Source of the DNA: Myxococcota bacterium
GTDB lineage: Bacteria > Myxococcota_A > UBA9160 > SMWR01
Direction: 5' to 3'
NCBI GenBank assembly: GCA_022447545.1
Contig: JAKVBI010000036.1
Coordinates: 1 to 36,557 of the forward strand
DNA length: 36,557 nt
This document shows positions 16,455 through 25,913 of the stretch, piece by piece (position 1 is the first letter of the stretch; the number at the start of each line of letters is the position of its first letter). The translations under genes were made by a program, and so were the position numbers. The notes under the pieces were generated by a model, which had not been told where the DNA came from, searched no databases, and worked only from the letters and a program-made list of their open reading frames with translations.

Positions 16455-17915
16455 TCACCCCAGAGGCGAGACCTGGAAGCGATCGATCCGCTTCAACGCG
16501 GTGCGGGCCGCGTGATAGCCACACATTCCGTGGACACCGCCGCCCGGGGGAGTGGCCGACGAACAGATCAAAACGCGCGGATTCGGCGTCGTGTAGGGGT
16601 TGATGCGGGCCACGGGCCGCGTAAACAACTGGAATACGTCAGCAACGCCTCCAGTGACGGCCCCCCCCACGAAGTTGCGGTTGTGGTCGAAAAAATCCCG
16701 GGTCCGCATGACGTGCCGCGCGAGGATCCGATCGCGAAAGCCAGGAGCGAACCTTTCGATTTGTGCCTCGATGGCTTCGCTTCGATCCACGTCCGAGTTC
16801 GCTGGCACGTGGCAGTAGGCGTAGCCCGTTTGCTTACCGTCTGGGGCTCGGCTGTCGTCGAACTGACTCTGTTGGCAGAGGATCACGTACGGACGTTCGG
16901 AGTGATGGCCGCGATACATGGCCGCCTCACTGGCGGCGATCTCTTCGAGAGTTCCTCCGAGATGAAGAGTCGAGGCTTGGAGACAATTGGGATCGCGCCA
17001 TGGAATCGGACCGTCCAGCGCCCAATCGACCTTGAACACCCCGGGACCGTACCGATAGCGCCGCAAGCGGCGAACATATCCCGCCGGCAGCACCGGTTCA
17101 CAGATCGAGGCCAACTGATCGGGGCTCGTATCGAACAGGTACACACGCGCACTCGGCAGTTCCCCGAGCGAACGAATCCTCACACCGCGCTGAACCACGC
17201 CCCCACTCTCGCCAAGCAGACTGGCAAGGGCACGAGGAATCGCCTCCGAGCCTCCCGCGGCCACCGGCCATTCCTCCACGTGTCCAGAGACAGCGAACAT
17301 GACGGCGAGAGCAGCCGTAAACCAGGTCTCGAGGGGAAGCACACTATGTCCCGCGCAGCCCGCCAGAAGTGCCCGCGCCCGTTCTCCACGAAAAAGCGTC
17401 TTGGCGAGAACTGTGGCAGGCCATGGTGCGTGAGCCCCGAAATGTGCGAACAGAAGCGGGTGACGCGGAATCCCGAGGGGGCCCAGCACATCGCTCAGAA
17501 ATCCATGCGGGTCACGCAGGAGGGGCCCGACCATCCTCCGATACGCACCTGCATCCGACCCCAACTCTTCACAAGTGCGCTCCAGGGAACGCCAGAGAGT
17601 GACCGCTGGACCGTCATCCAGGGGATGGGCGAGTGAGGCCGCGGGCTGGACCCAGCGCAGGCCATGTTCCTCCAATGGCAGGGTCCGGAAGAAGGGGGAG
17701 AGAATGCCCAGAGTGTGAACCGCCGAGCACACATCGTGACGGAAACCCGGCAACGTAGACTCTGCGGTCCGAGTGCCTCCGCCAATCTCCGCCTCGCCCT
17801 CGACCACCAATACCGAGGCCCCCTCACGGGCCAGATGCACTGCGGCGGCGAGACCATTGGGCCCAGAGCCCACCACTACGGCGTCGAAGTCTTCTCGCGC
17901 AAGGCTCGGCGTCAC
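16455..17915 (-). CDS. Phytoene-dehydrogenase-like FAD oxidoreductase
   Basis: 486 residues of the amine-oxidase/CrtI-related flavoprotein group, which oxidise C-C or C-N bonds of lipophilic substrates. Seen: GSGPNG at residues 16-21 in the FAD Rossmann fold, GGGTRT soon after (about 47-52), and the C-terminal FAD segment with CSSATPPGGGVHGMCGYHAA. The relatives are usually annotated as NAD(P)/FAD-dependent oxidoreductase or PYROXD2-like, and the true reaction is unknown. No crtB or other carotenoid gene is nearby, so carotenoid desaturation is not supported. The start is GTG with no visible Shine-Dalgarno, unlike most genes here; no better in-frame start exists. It is divergent from the acyl-CoA ligase run. 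Confidence 0.85.
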   Translation of the reverse strand: MTPSLAREDFDAVVVGSGPNGLAAAVHLAREGASVLVVEGEAEIGGGTRTAESTLPGFRHDVCSAVHTLGILSPFFRTLPLEEHGLRWVQPAASLAHPLDDGPAVTLWRSLERTCEELGSDAGAYRRMVGPLLRDPHGFLSDVLGPLGIPRHPLLFAHFGAHAPWPATVLAKTLFRGERARALLAGCAGHSVLPLETWFTAALAVMFAVSGHVEEWPVAAGGSEAIPRALASLLGESGGVVQRGVRIRSLGELPSARVYLFDTSPDQLASICEPVLPAGYVRRLRRYRYGPGVFKVDWALDGPIPWRDPNCLQASTLHLGGTLEEIAASEAAMYRGHHSERPYVILCQQSQFDDSRAPDGKQTGYAYCHVPANSDVDRSEAIEAQIERFAPGFRDRILARHVMRTRDFFDHNRNFVGGAVTGGVADVFQLFTRPVARINPYTTPNPRVLICSSATPPGGGVHGMCGYHAARTALKRIDRFQVSPLG

Positions 17916-18113
17916 CCGGGGAGGGATATCACAACTCCGCCGGAAACCCTCCCCAATTACAGATGGATCGTTCCCGACTTCCGTCCCCCGGTCGCTTCAC
18001 AACCGCAGCGCCTCCCCGGTGAACCGCTTGCGGGAACCGGCGTCGGGTGAGAGACTCGGCCCGCCAAGGCATGAGCGCGGCATAGCCCCTCGTGACCAGG
18101 AGACCCCTCGACG

Positions 18114-19769
18114 GTGCGACACATCGGCCCCACCCACCCCTCGCATGCCGCCTTCGCAGGAAGCGGCATCTACCTGGATCAACGACTGGACGCTCGTCTG
18201 ATCGAGACTGCGGCCACCCAGCCTGACGAACTGGCCCTGGTCGACGCAGAGCACCGCCTCACATGGAGTGAACTCCACGAACGAGCCAACGCCTCTGCCC
18301 GACAGTTGCACGATCTAGGTGTCGCGCCGGGTACGGTGGCCACGGTCATCTTGCCGAACTGGTGGGAAGCCGCTGTGGCCATCCAGGGACTGCTCAAACT
18401 CGGCGCCATCACCAACCCAGTGGTCCCCATCTACCGAGACGCAGAACTCGGATTCATCCTCCAACAAGCCCAGCCCAGAGCCATCATCACCCCACACAGG
18501 CACCGAAACTTCGACTTCGTCGAAATGTTTCAGCGTTTGCGGGCCTCTCTCGAAGACCCGCCGGTGGTCATCGTGGTGCGGCCCGAGGGCCCCCTACCGC
18601 CGGGTTTCGTCGAATTCGAAGCCATCCCATCCAACGCTTGCCCGGTCGACAACCCAACCCGACCCACCGATGTGTGCCTGCTCCTCTACACATCGGGAAC
18701 CACCTCGGACCCCAAGGGCGTACTGCATAACCACCAGACGCTGGACAAAACCGCCAGTGCGAGTGCCCGCCACTGCCAACTGACGGCAGCGGATACGATC
18801 TTCATGCCCTCCCCCATCACCCACATTACAGGGGTGCTGGCCGCCGTACTCCTCCCTCCGCTGCTGGGAGCCCCTTGCGTCCTGATGGACGAATGGGACC
18901 CTCAACGAGCGCGGCGGATCATCGAAACCGAACAGTGCCGCTTCTGCATCGGGGCCACGCCATTCCTCCAGGGACTCCTCCAGACCTACGAGGGCACGGA
19001 ACCGGAAGACTGCTCCCTCACCGGCTTCATCTGTGGCGGTGCCGACGTTCCCGCAGACCTGATCCGCGACGCCCGAAGAGACATGGGAATCTGGGCTGCA
19101 CGTGCCTACGGTTCGTCTGAAGTCCCCTGTCACGTCATGGGAGGCCCGTCGCTGGACGAACGCACTTGCGCCGAAACCGATGGTATCCCGCTTGCCGAGG
19201 GTTCCGAGGCCCGCCTCCATCAAGCCGTGGACGGGGTTGGAGAACTCCTGCTCCGCGCACCACAAATGTTTCTGGGCTACCTGGATGCCGACCTCAACGC
19301 CGACGCGTTCAGCGAAGACGGGTTCTTCTTCAGTGGCGATCTCGGCGAAATCGGAAGCCGCGGGGAGATCACGATCCGCGGCCGCCAAAAGGACATCATC
19401 GTACGCGGAGGCGAGAACATCAGCGCCAAGCAGGTCGAGGACGCGCTCTACCGCCATCCCTCGGTGCAATCCGTTGCCGTGGTCGCCATGCCGGACCCCG
19501 TGTTGGTGGAGCGCGGCTGCGCGTTCGTGGTTCCAGAGGGACCCTCCCCCACCCTCCGCATGCTGGTCGACCACCTCGAGCAGGCAGGTCTGGCCAAGCC
19601 CAAGTGGCCAGAGCGACTCGAGGTTGTCGCCGAGTTGCCCATGACCGCCAGCGGCAAAGTGCAGAAGTTCAAGCTGCGCGAGCGAATCCGCGACATCCTG
19701 GCCCACGAGGCCAATACGCCACCGCCGGATACCGATACGACCGAAAGCCCCTCGGGAGTCTCCACTTGA
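18114..19769 (+). CDS. Acyl-CoA / aryl-CoA ligase (AMP-binding)
   Basis: 551 residues of the ANL superfamily: forms an acyl-adenylate with ATP, then the CoA thioester. Seen: the P-loop YTSGTTSDPKG at 192-202, the AYGSSE segment at 331-336, the hinge region GRQKDIIVRGGENIS at 423-437, and the catalytic lysine in TASGK (Lys515). The closest style is the cyclohexanecarboxylate-CoA/medium-chain ligase group rather than the FadD19-like ligases found elsewhere here. GTG at 18114 lies 11 bases after AGGAG (18098-18102), a slightly long spacer. Its stop overlaps the TTG of the next ligase, so two different ligases are co-translated, suggesting two acids or two steps in one pathway. Confidence 0.9.
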   Translation: MRHIGPTHPSHAAFAGSGIYLDQRLDARLIETAATQPDELALVDAEHRLTWSELHERANASARQLHDLGVAPGTVATVILPNWWEAAVAIQGLLKLGAITNPVVPIYRDAELGFILQQAQPRAIITPHRHRNFDFVEMFQRLRASLEDPPVVIVVRPEGPLPPGFVEFEAIPSNACPVDNPTRPTDVCLLLYTSGTTSDPKGVLHNHQTLDKTASASARHCQLTAADTIFMPSPITHITGVLAAVLLPPLLGAPCVLMDEWDPQRARRIIETEQCRFCIGATPFLQGLLQTYEGTEPEDCSLTGFICGGADVPADLIRDARRDMGIWAARAYGSSEVPCHVMGGPSLDERTCAETDGIPLAEGSEARLHQAVDGVGELLLRAPQMFLGYLDADLNADAFSEDGFFFSGDLGEIGSRGEITIRGRQKDIIVRGGENISAKQVEDALYRHPSVQSVAVVAMPDPVLVERGCAFVVPEGPSPTLRMLVDHLEQAGLAKPKWPERLEVVAELPMTASGKVQKFKLRERIRDILAHEANTPPPDTDTTESPSGVST

Positions 19770-21421
19770 GTCCCAGCGTCGACCTGAATCTCGCTCAACT
19801 CCACGAGCACGTCGCCGAACGGATCCCCGAGCGCGAATGCCTCGTCGACGGTACACGCCGCTTCAGCTACGCCGAGGTCACCGAACGGACACGCCGCCTC
19901 GCGAACTTCCTTCTCGACGCCGGGCTCACTTGCCGGAAGGAACGCTCCGAACTCTCCCCCTGGGAGTCGGGCCAGGACCACCTGGGATTGCTCCTCTACA
20001 ACGGGCCCGAATACGTGGAGTCCGCCCTCGCCGCCCACAAGGCACGAGTCGCTCCCTTCAACGTCAACTACCGGTACGTGCGCGAAGAACTTCGCTACCT
20101 CTTCCGCGATGCATCGATTCGAGGTCTCGTCTTCCACGCCACGTTCGCACCGATGGTCGCGGGCTTGCGGAGCGAGTTCCCGGACCTCGACGTACTCATT
20201 CAGGTCCCCGACTCTTCCAACGAGCCCCTGTTGGAGGGTGCCATCGAGTACGAGGACGCCATCGCCCAGGGACGGCCCCAGCGTCCCGCGGTGAATTGGT
20301 CTCCGGACGACCTCTACATCCTCTATACCGGCGGAACCACCGGCATGCCCAAGGGCGTGCTGTGGCGACAGGCCGACATTCTCGTGGCCGCCCTCGGTGG
20401 GCGTCGACCCGATGGCGGCGAAAACACCCTGGAACAGTTCGCCGAGCGGGTCCAGCGTGGCGGCGCACGCTCGATTCCAGCCCCCCCGCTCATGCATGGC
20501 TCGGCGCAATGGTTCGTCTTCAATCAATTCCACGCCGGCCACACCTGTGTGTTTCAACAGGAGACCCGCCGGCTAGACCCCGACGACCTCTGGAGCACCG
20601 CAGAGCGGGAGCGTTGCACGGCCATCGTAATCGTTGGGGACGCCTTCGCACGACCCATGATCGACCAACTCGACCGTAAGTCCTACGACCTCAGTCACTT
20701 GCGTGCCATCTTCACCGGTGCGGCGGTGACAAGTACCGCCTCCAAGCGTGGACTGATCGAGCGCCTACCCGGCATCCGAGTGATCGACAACCTGGGTTCA
20801 TCGGAGACCGGCGCCCAGGGAGAGGCCATCGACACTACGCGGGACGGCACCGGCGAGACCCGCTTTACCATGAAGCCCGGCGGCGGACTCTTGAACTCGG
20901 ACCTCACCCGGCGACTTGAGCTCGGCTCCCAGGAAATTGGGTGGCTGGCCCAGGGTGGACGCGTTCCCTTGGGTTATCTCGGAGATCCTGAAAAAACCGC
21001 ACGCACCTTTCCCACCATCGACGGTCAGCGCTACTCGGTCCCTGGGGATCGCGCTCGCTTCAACGACGACGGCACGATCCATCTCCTGGGTCGTGAATCC
21101 ATGACCATCAACTCGGGCGGTGAGAAGATCTTCGCCGAAGAGGTAGAAATCGCGCTCAAACGACATCCTGCCGTCTACGATGCCATCGTGTGCGGCCGAC
21201 CCAGCGAGCGGTGGGGCAATGAGGTCGTCGCTGTCTTGAAGCTCCACGAGGGGGTGGCCGCCAGTGACGAGGAACTGCGCGCCACTTGTGCCGAGCACGT
21301 CGCGCGATACAAGTTGCCCAAGGCTTTCGTTCGACGCGACGAGGTTCGGCGAAGCCCCAGCGGAAAACCAGACTACGCCTGGGCCCGAGAGCAGGCGATC
21401 GACGAACTCTCGACCACGTAG
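19766..21421 (+). CDS. FadD19-like acyl-CoA ligase
   Basis: 551 residues, an AMP-binding ligase with the P-loop YTGGTTGMPKG at 187-197 followed by LWRQADI. This wording is characteristic of FadD19-type ligases, which activate branched or steroid side-chain acids. Catalytic Lys534 lies in SPSGK. The start is TTG at 19766, overlapping the previous stop as TTGA and preceded by GGGAG with a 7-base spacer. Homology begins at residue 7 (DLNLAQLHE). An open frame runs back to 19166 but reads the previous ligase out of frame. It is a clear paralogue of the ligase at 31782-33443 throughout its length. The substrate is unproven. Confidence 0.9.
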   Translation: MSPSVDLNLAQLHEHVAERIPERECLVDGTRRFSYAEVTERTRRLANFLLDAGLTCRKERSELSPWESGQDHLGLLLYNGPEYVESALAAHKARVAPFNVNYRYVREELRYLFRDASIRGLVFHATFAPMVAGLRSEFPDLDVLIQVPDSSNEPLLEGAIEYEDAIAQGRPQRPAVNWSPDDLYILYTGGTTGMPKGVLWRQADILVAALGGRRPDGGENTLEQFAERVQRGGARSIPAPPLMHGSAQWFVFNQFHAGHTCVFQQETRRLDPDDLWSTAERERCTAIVIVGDAFARPMIDQLDRKSYDLSHLRAIFTGAAVTSTASKRGLIERLPGIRVIDNLGSSETGAQGEAIDTTRDGTGETRFTMKPGGGLLNSDLTRRLELGSQEIGWLAQGGRVPLGYLGDPEKTARTFPTIDGQRYSVPGDRARFNDDGTIHLLGRESMTINSGGEKIFAEEVEIALKRHPAVYDAIVCGRPSERWGNEVVAVLKLHEGVAASDEELRATCAEHVARYKLPKAFVRRDEVRRSPSGKPDYAWAREQAIDELSTT

Positions 21422-21449
21422 ACCCCATCCAGATCCAAGAGGAGGGTAC

Positions 21450-22439
21450 ATGCGCGCCGCGCGATGCAATGAATACGGCCCCCCGGAAAGCCTGACCATC
21501 GAAGACCTTCCGACCCCGGAACCGGGGCCCGGGGAGATCCTCATCCAGGTCAAGGCGGCATCGGTCAACTACCCCGATGTCCTGATCATGGACAACCGCT
21601 ACCAGGTCTCACTGCCCACCCCTTTTACGCCGGGCAGTGAACTGGCCGGTGTCGTGGGTGCAGTCGGACCGGGCGTCGGCCAGTTCAGCGTGGGGGACCG
21701 GGTGTACGGGGCGATGTTCTCCGGGGCCTTTGCAGAGCAGGTCGTCGCGCCCGCCACGGCCTTCTCACCGATGCCCGCGGGTGTCGAATTCGGCGACGCG
21801 GCGGCCTTCTCCGTCGTTTACGGCACTGCCTACTTTGCCCTCACCCTGACCGCCGAACTCGCAGCGGGAGAAACCCTGGTGGTCCTGGGCGCAGCCGGGG
21901 GAGTCGGGCTGGCGGCAGTCGCTCTGGGCAAGCAACTAGGGGCCCGAGTCATCGCCGCGGCTTCGAGTCCAGAAAAATTGGCGGCGTGTCGTGCTTGTGG
22001 GGCCGACGAGACCGTGGACTACAGCCACGAGAACCTGAAGGAGCGAATCAAGGAACTCACCGGCGGGGCCGGCGCGGACGTCGCCCTCGACCCCGTGGGC
22101 GGAGAACACAGCGAGGCCACCTACCGTGCGATGGCATGGCGCGGTCGCTTCGTGGTCGTGGGCTTCGCCACCGGCGAGATCCCACGCATCCCCCTCAACC
22201 TCGTGCTCCTGAAGGGAGCCGACATCCGAGGTTTCGATTTTCGCCCCTACGGCGAACGGGCCCCGGAGCTTCTCGCGCAGCGCCGCGCTGAACTCACGGA
22301 CCTCCTCGCCCAGGGAATCATCCGGCCCCACATCTCGGCCCGCTTCCCGCTGGAACGCGCATCCGACGCCCTTGTCGAGGTCTCCAGCCGTCGCGCGACG
22401 GGCAAGGTCCTCATCGAGGTCGGCACCAGCTCGGACTGA
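21450..22439 (+). CDS. Quinone-oxidoreductase-like MDR protein
   Basis: 329 residues of the zinc-free medium-chain dehydrogenase/reductase group (NADPH:quinone oxidoreductase / enoyl reductase style). Seen: the N-terminal GroES-like domain (SVNYPDVL, GSELAGVV), the nucleotide motif GAAGGVGLAA in the middle, and no catalytic or structural zinc cysteines. Members reduce quinones or activated C=C bonds with NADPH, so an enal/enone or enoyl-CoA reduction in the ligase pathway is possible (inference). ATG at 21450 follows AGGAGG (21440-21445). Only 28 bases separate it from the ligase, so it belongs to the same operon. Confidence 0.88.
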   Translation: MRAARCNEYGPPESLTIEDLPTPEPGPGEILIQVKAASVNYPDVLIMDNRYQVSLPTPFTPGSELAGVVGAVGPGVGQFSVGDRVYGAMFSGAFAEQVVAPATAFSPMPAGVEFGDAAAFSVVYGTAYFALTLTAELAAGETLVVLGAAGGVGLAAVALGKQLGARVIAAASSPEKLAACRACGADETVDYSHENLKERIKELTGGAGADVALDPVGGEHSEATYRAMAWRGRFVVVGFATGEIPRIPLNLVLLKGADIRGFDFRPYGERAPELLAQRRAELTDLLAQGIIRPHISARFPLERASDALVEVSSRRATGKVLIEVGTSSD

Positions 22440-22459
22440 GGAGCGCGGCGAAGGCCCTG

Positions 22460-22498
22460 ACAAGTACGCTTGTTCCCGAGTTCTCCGACCTTTAGAGT
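22460..22498 (+). promoter_or_regulatory. Candidate promoter with overlapping inverted repeat, possibly leaderless
   Basis: TTGTTC (22470-22475) and TAGAGT (22493-22498) are 17 bases apart. The predicted start of transcription falls at about 22504-22506, on the ATG at 22505. An inverted repeat ACAAG-TACG-CTTGT (22460-22473) covers the -35. If right, the alcohol dehydrogenase mRNA has no leader and is controlled by a repressor. The evidence is pattern only. Confidence 0.35.
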
Positions 22499-22504
22499 GG
22501 GGGA

Positions 22505-23434
22505 ATGAAGGCCGTACGAAATACCGACGATGGAATCCAGGTGATGGAGATCCCCGAACCCGAGGGACGCGAGCCCGTGGTTCGTATCCGCTCAGCCTCC
22601 ATCTGCGGCTCGGACTTCGACTATCTCGCCGCTGGAACCCGCTTCGTACTCGGACACGAACTGGCGGGCATCGCACCGGATGGCCGTGCCGTAGGCGTCG
22701 AGTCCATGTTCGGCTGTGGAACCTGCGAGCTATGCGAAGCGGGCCGTCACAACCTCTGCACCTGGGCGCTCACCCACGCACTCGGACTTTCCGCCGACGG
22801 TGGCATGTGCGAGCACTTCGAGGTTCCGGAACGGCACATGGTGCCACTCCCCAGCGCGGTGCCAGTGGAAGACGCGTGCCTGATCGAACCGCTCGCGGTG
22901 GCCCTTCACGGTCTCCGAATCGCGCAACTCACGAGCGACCAGGGAGTGGGAATCATCGGCGCCGGTGCCATCGGCTTGCTGACCGCAGCCGGCGTGGTGG
23001 ACGCGGGCGCCGAAGCGGGCATCGCGGCGCGCCACCCACACCAGATCGAAGCGGCCGAGAGACTGGGCGCCCAGCAGGCTTCGGGCACCTACCCAGTGGT
23101 CGTGGAGGCCTCGGGAACAGTAGGCGGCCTCGAGGCCGCCGTGGAAATGGCGGAGCCCGGTGGCACCCTGGTGGTTCTGGGTGTCTATGAGAATGGAATC
23201 CCTCTACCCATGGGAACGTTTTTGAAAGAACTCGTGGTCCTGCCCTCCATCGCCTATTGCAGACACAACCAGGGTCGGGACGTCGACGATGCAGCAGCAC
23301 TGCTCGCCCGAAGACCCGAGGTGGCCGAGACCGTCATCACCCACCGTTTTCCCATCGACGACGCTCCTGAGGCCTTTCGGGTCGCCGCCGATCGCGCAGC
23401 GGGGGCACTTCGGGTGGTCATCCACCCCTCCTAG
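22505..23434 (+). CDS. Zinc-dependent alcohol dehydrogenase
   Basis: 309 residues, an MDR alcohol dehydrogenase that oxidises an alcohol with NAD(P)+. Seen: catalytic zinc ligand Cys34 in SICGSD, His51-Glu52 in GHE, and the four structural-zinc cysteines 71, 74, 77 and 85 in GCGTCELCEAGRHNLC. The Rossmann motif GIIGAGAIG lies near 155. It is shorter than the common 340-360 residues, mainly in the loop between GHE and the structural zinc. This is the sorbitol/threonine-dehydrogenase-like branch. It is separated by 65 bases from the previous gene and may have its own promoter. It converges on the two-domain CoA-transferase with a 14-base gap. Confidence 0.88.
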   Translation: MKAVRNTDDGIQVMEIPEPEGREPVVRIRSASICGSDFDYLAAGTRFVLGHELAGIAPDGRAVGVESMFGCGTCELCEAGRHNLCTWALTHALGLSADGGMCEHFEVPERHMVPLPSAVPVEDACLIEPLAVALHGLRIAQLTSDQGVGIIGAGAIGLLTAAGVVDAGAEAGIAARHPHQIEAAERLGAQQASGTYPVVVEASGTVGGLEAAVEMAEPGGTLVVLGVYENGIPLPMGTFLKELVVLPSIAYCRHNQGRDVDDAAALLARRPEVAETVITHRFPIDDAPEAFRVAADRAAGALRVVIHPS

Positions 23435-23448
23435 ACACGAGTCGAGGG

Positions 23449-25797
23449 TCAACCCGCCATACTCGTGGGCGCATAGCGATCATCAATGGCCACGGCCCCC
23501 GATTCCACCCATGCTTCGATCTGGGAAGCGCCGTAGCCGAGCTCACTGAGGATCTCCACGGTGTGCTGGCCCAGCGCCGGAGGCGCCTGTTCGAGATTCT
23601 GGGGTACGTCCACGAAGTTCCAGAAGGCACCCACCTGTTCCATACGACCCATTTCAAAATGGGGATACGCAACCGCGACGCCCGCAGCCCGGTGCTCGGG
23701 CCGATCGAAGAAGCCATTTTCCTGTTCGGTTCGTACGGGCTCCGCCGGAACCCCTGCAGCACCCAGGGCATCCAACAATTCCCCACTGGATCGCCCCGAC
23801 AGTGCCTCTTCGAGGGACTCCGCCTTCTCCACCCCGGCCACAGCCAAAAACGCCTGGAAGTGATCCGTGCGCTGGGCGGCCACGGCAATCCAGCCATCGG
23901 CCAACTCGTAGATGCGATAGCCCGGGTCGATACCGGTCTGCCTGGAATCGATTCCGGGAAAATCCGGCAGGCTTCCATCAGCCCTGAGATAGAGCTCGCT
24001 CATGCTCAACACCGATGCGCCGAGAATGGAAGCCTTCAAGAATTGCCCCCGCCCACTGCGATCGCGTTCGCGTAGAGCCAACAGGGTCGCAACCAACGAA
24101 GACAAAGCATTCTGATGATCCATCATTCCCATGCGATGCCAGATGGGCGGGTTTTCCGGCCCTCCACCGGCCACCTCCCATCCCGAGCAAGCTTGGAACA
24201 ACTGGTCGTAGCCGGGCCAATCCTTGCGTTCCCCTTTGGGTCCATAGCTGCTCGTGTGGCAATAGACGAGATCCGGATTCAACTCCCGCAGCGATTCGTA
24301 GTCGATGCGCAGCTTGAGAGCGGCGGGGTACCGGAGGTTGTGGTGCACCACGTCGGCGCTGCGCACGAGTTCCTCCAGGACCGGACGCACCTCCGGATTC
24401 TTCAAGTCGAGGGCGATGGAGCGCTTGCCCCGCTGGCAACCGCAGAAGGAACGAGCCACTGGACGCATGGCATCCCCTCGTGTGGCCTCGAGCTTGATGA
24501 CCTCGGCACCGAGGTCCGCCATCAGCATGGGCGCAAAGGGGCCCGCCAGATAGTTGCCGAAGTCAACCACGCGCACCCCCGCAAGCGGAGGCAGAGCAGG
24601 ATCCGATGAGTTCCCTGAAAACTCGCGGAGCGGGACTCGCTCAACGGCTCCCATCACTTCCGCCTGGTGCTGGCCGAGCTTCGGAGCAGGGCCACGTACC
24701 CGTGAAGCCGGAGACACCTCAAAAGGAGTGCCGGCCTGGGTAATCCGACCGAGTTCGGGGTGATCGAAGTCGGTCAAGTAATCATTGACCCGTGCCTGCT
24801 CCGAACGCAACACCTCCCCGGGTGGATCCGAGGGGTGAACGGCCACGTCGTTGGCCCACAACAACTCGAGCCACTCATCCGCGGTGTGTTTACGGAATGC
24901 CGCCACCAGGACCGCGGGGTCATTGCTCAAGCTGGGAACGGGGGCGAGCTTGCTGATGTCGGCGCGGGCGCGTTCCAGTTCTTCTGGGGTGACCCCTTCG
25001 AGAGCCCGAACCACCATGGGCAACTTCGACAGCGCGTCGAAGCGACCCATCATGTGAATCCAGCGACCGTCACCACACTCATAGAGGCCGCTCATCATGT
25101 TTTTCGGCAGCCCGCGGGCGAAGGACGCACTGGGGTTCTCGGCGCGAGCCCAGTACTGCATCATGGGTGCGAGTGCCCCCTGGAGCAGACTCGTATGCAC
25201 CACCCCTCCGCGACCATCCCGGTCCCTGACGCGAAGTCGCGCCAGAATTCCCACCGCCACGAGATAGACCGCACCCCAACTCGGAACCGGCAATCGCAGA
25301 AAGATCGGCCCCTCGCGATTCCCCCGCTGCTCATCCATAAGGCCCATCCGCGCCTGTACCAGAATGTCGTGCCCCGGTCGCTCGACATCGGCATGCCCGA
25401 CCGGATAGCCAAGCATGGAGCAGACCACGAGACCCGGAAATTGAGCTTTTAGCCCCTCGTCATCGAGGCCATGCTTCGCCGCATCGCTCGGCCTGAAGCC
25501 GTGCACCAACACGTCGGCACTTGCCAGCAAATCATCGAGAGCCGACCGGTCTGCCGGATCATGGAGATCCAGCACGACTCCGCGCTTACTTCGATTCCAA
25601 GTTTCGAAACCGGGAGATTTGCGCATGGGATCCCCCCCAGGCGGCTCCACCTTGATGACATCGGCCCCAGCCTCGGCCAGGAGGTGGGTCGCAACGGGAC
25701 CGGGGATCCCGCTGCTCATGTCAACGATCCGAATCCCATCCAGGATCGGAACCTGTTCGGGAGTTTCGACAGAACCAGGCGTCGGGCGATCGCTCAT
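23449..25797 (-). CDS. Two-domain CaiB/BaiF family CoA-transferase
   Basis: 782 residues, twice the usual 400, made of two complete family-III CoA-transferase units (about 15-385 and 400-782). Such enzymes move CoA between acids through an aspartyl-CoA intermediate. By alignment to the usual D-x15-L pattern, the second unit keeps the catalytic Asp (Asp560, in MGMMDHQNA). The first has Ser173 (in VPSWGAVY), so only the second should be active. Each unit keeps the RGxxVxDLHDP-like or KRSIALDLKNP segment. The ATG at 25797 follows GGAGGA with a short spacer. An open frame to 25905 adds nothing. It is divergent from the SnoaL-CaiB-P450 operon over a 166-base region. Fusions of this kind are known; the loss in one half is my reading. 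Confidence 0.9.
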   Translation of the reverse strand: MSDRPTPGSVETPEQVPILDGIRIVDMSSGIPGPVATHLLAEAGADVIKVEPPGGDPMRKSPGFETWNRSKRGVVLDLHDPADRSALDDLLASADVLVHGFRPSDAAKHGLDDEGLKAQFPGLVVCSMLGYPVGHADVERPGHDILVQARMGLMDEQRGNREGPIFLRLPVPSWGAVYLVAVGILARLRVRDRDGRGGVVHTSLLQGALAPMMQYWARAENPSASFARGLPKNMMSGLYECGDGRWIHMMGRFDALSKLPMVVRALEGVTPEELERARADISKLAPVPSLSNDPAVLVAAFRKHTADEWLELLWANDVAVHPSDPPGEVLRSEQARVNDYLTDFDHPELGRITQAGTPFEVSPASRVRGPAPKLGQHQAEVMGAVERVPLREFSGNSSDPALPPLAGVRVVDFGNYLAGPFAPMLMADLGAEVIKLEATRGDAMRPVARSFCGCQRGKRSIALDLKNPEVRPVLEELVRSADVVHHNLRYPAALKLRIDYESLRELNPDLVYCHTSSYGPKGERKDWPGYDQLFQACSGWEVAGGGPENPPIWHRMGMMDHQNALSSLVATLLALRERDRSGRGQFLKASILGASVLSMSELYLRADGSLPDFPGIDSRQTGIDPGYRIYELADGWIAVAAQRTDHFQAFLAVAGVEKAESLEEALSGRSSGELLDALGAAGVPAEPVRTEQENGFFDRPEHRAAGVAVAYPHFEMGRMEQVGAFWNFVDVPQNLEQAPPALGQHTVEILSELGYGASQIEAWVESGAVAIDDRYAPTSMAG

Positions 25798-25913
25798 ATT
25801 TCCTCCATGCCTCCACAGTTCCAAGGGCCACCGTGGGCCGCATCCACTGGGGCCGCCCAGCATACGCCAGATCGCTCCCTGCGAGTGCCCAAGTCCCACA
25901 GCCATTCACATCG

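Noticed and set aside
16455-17915. Carotenoid phytoene desaturase
   Set aside because: The FAD motifs fit the wider family, but no other carotenoid gene is present, so only the general flavoprotein call is made.
19166-19765. A 200-residue N-terminal extension of the second acyl-CoA ligase, suggesting a fusion
   Set aside because: The extension is the first ligase read out of frame. Homology and a ribosome binding site place the start at the TTG at 19766.
18594-19856. Long open frame on the minus strand opposite the first acyl-CoA ligase
   Set aside because: Antisense to a clear AMP-binding enzyme, no domain, no ribosome binding site.
22460-22473. A KstR2-type operator, which would have supported a sterol regulon
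   Set aside because: KstR2 sites have CAAG and CTTG separated by two bases; here the gap is four. Only a general inverted repeat is reported.
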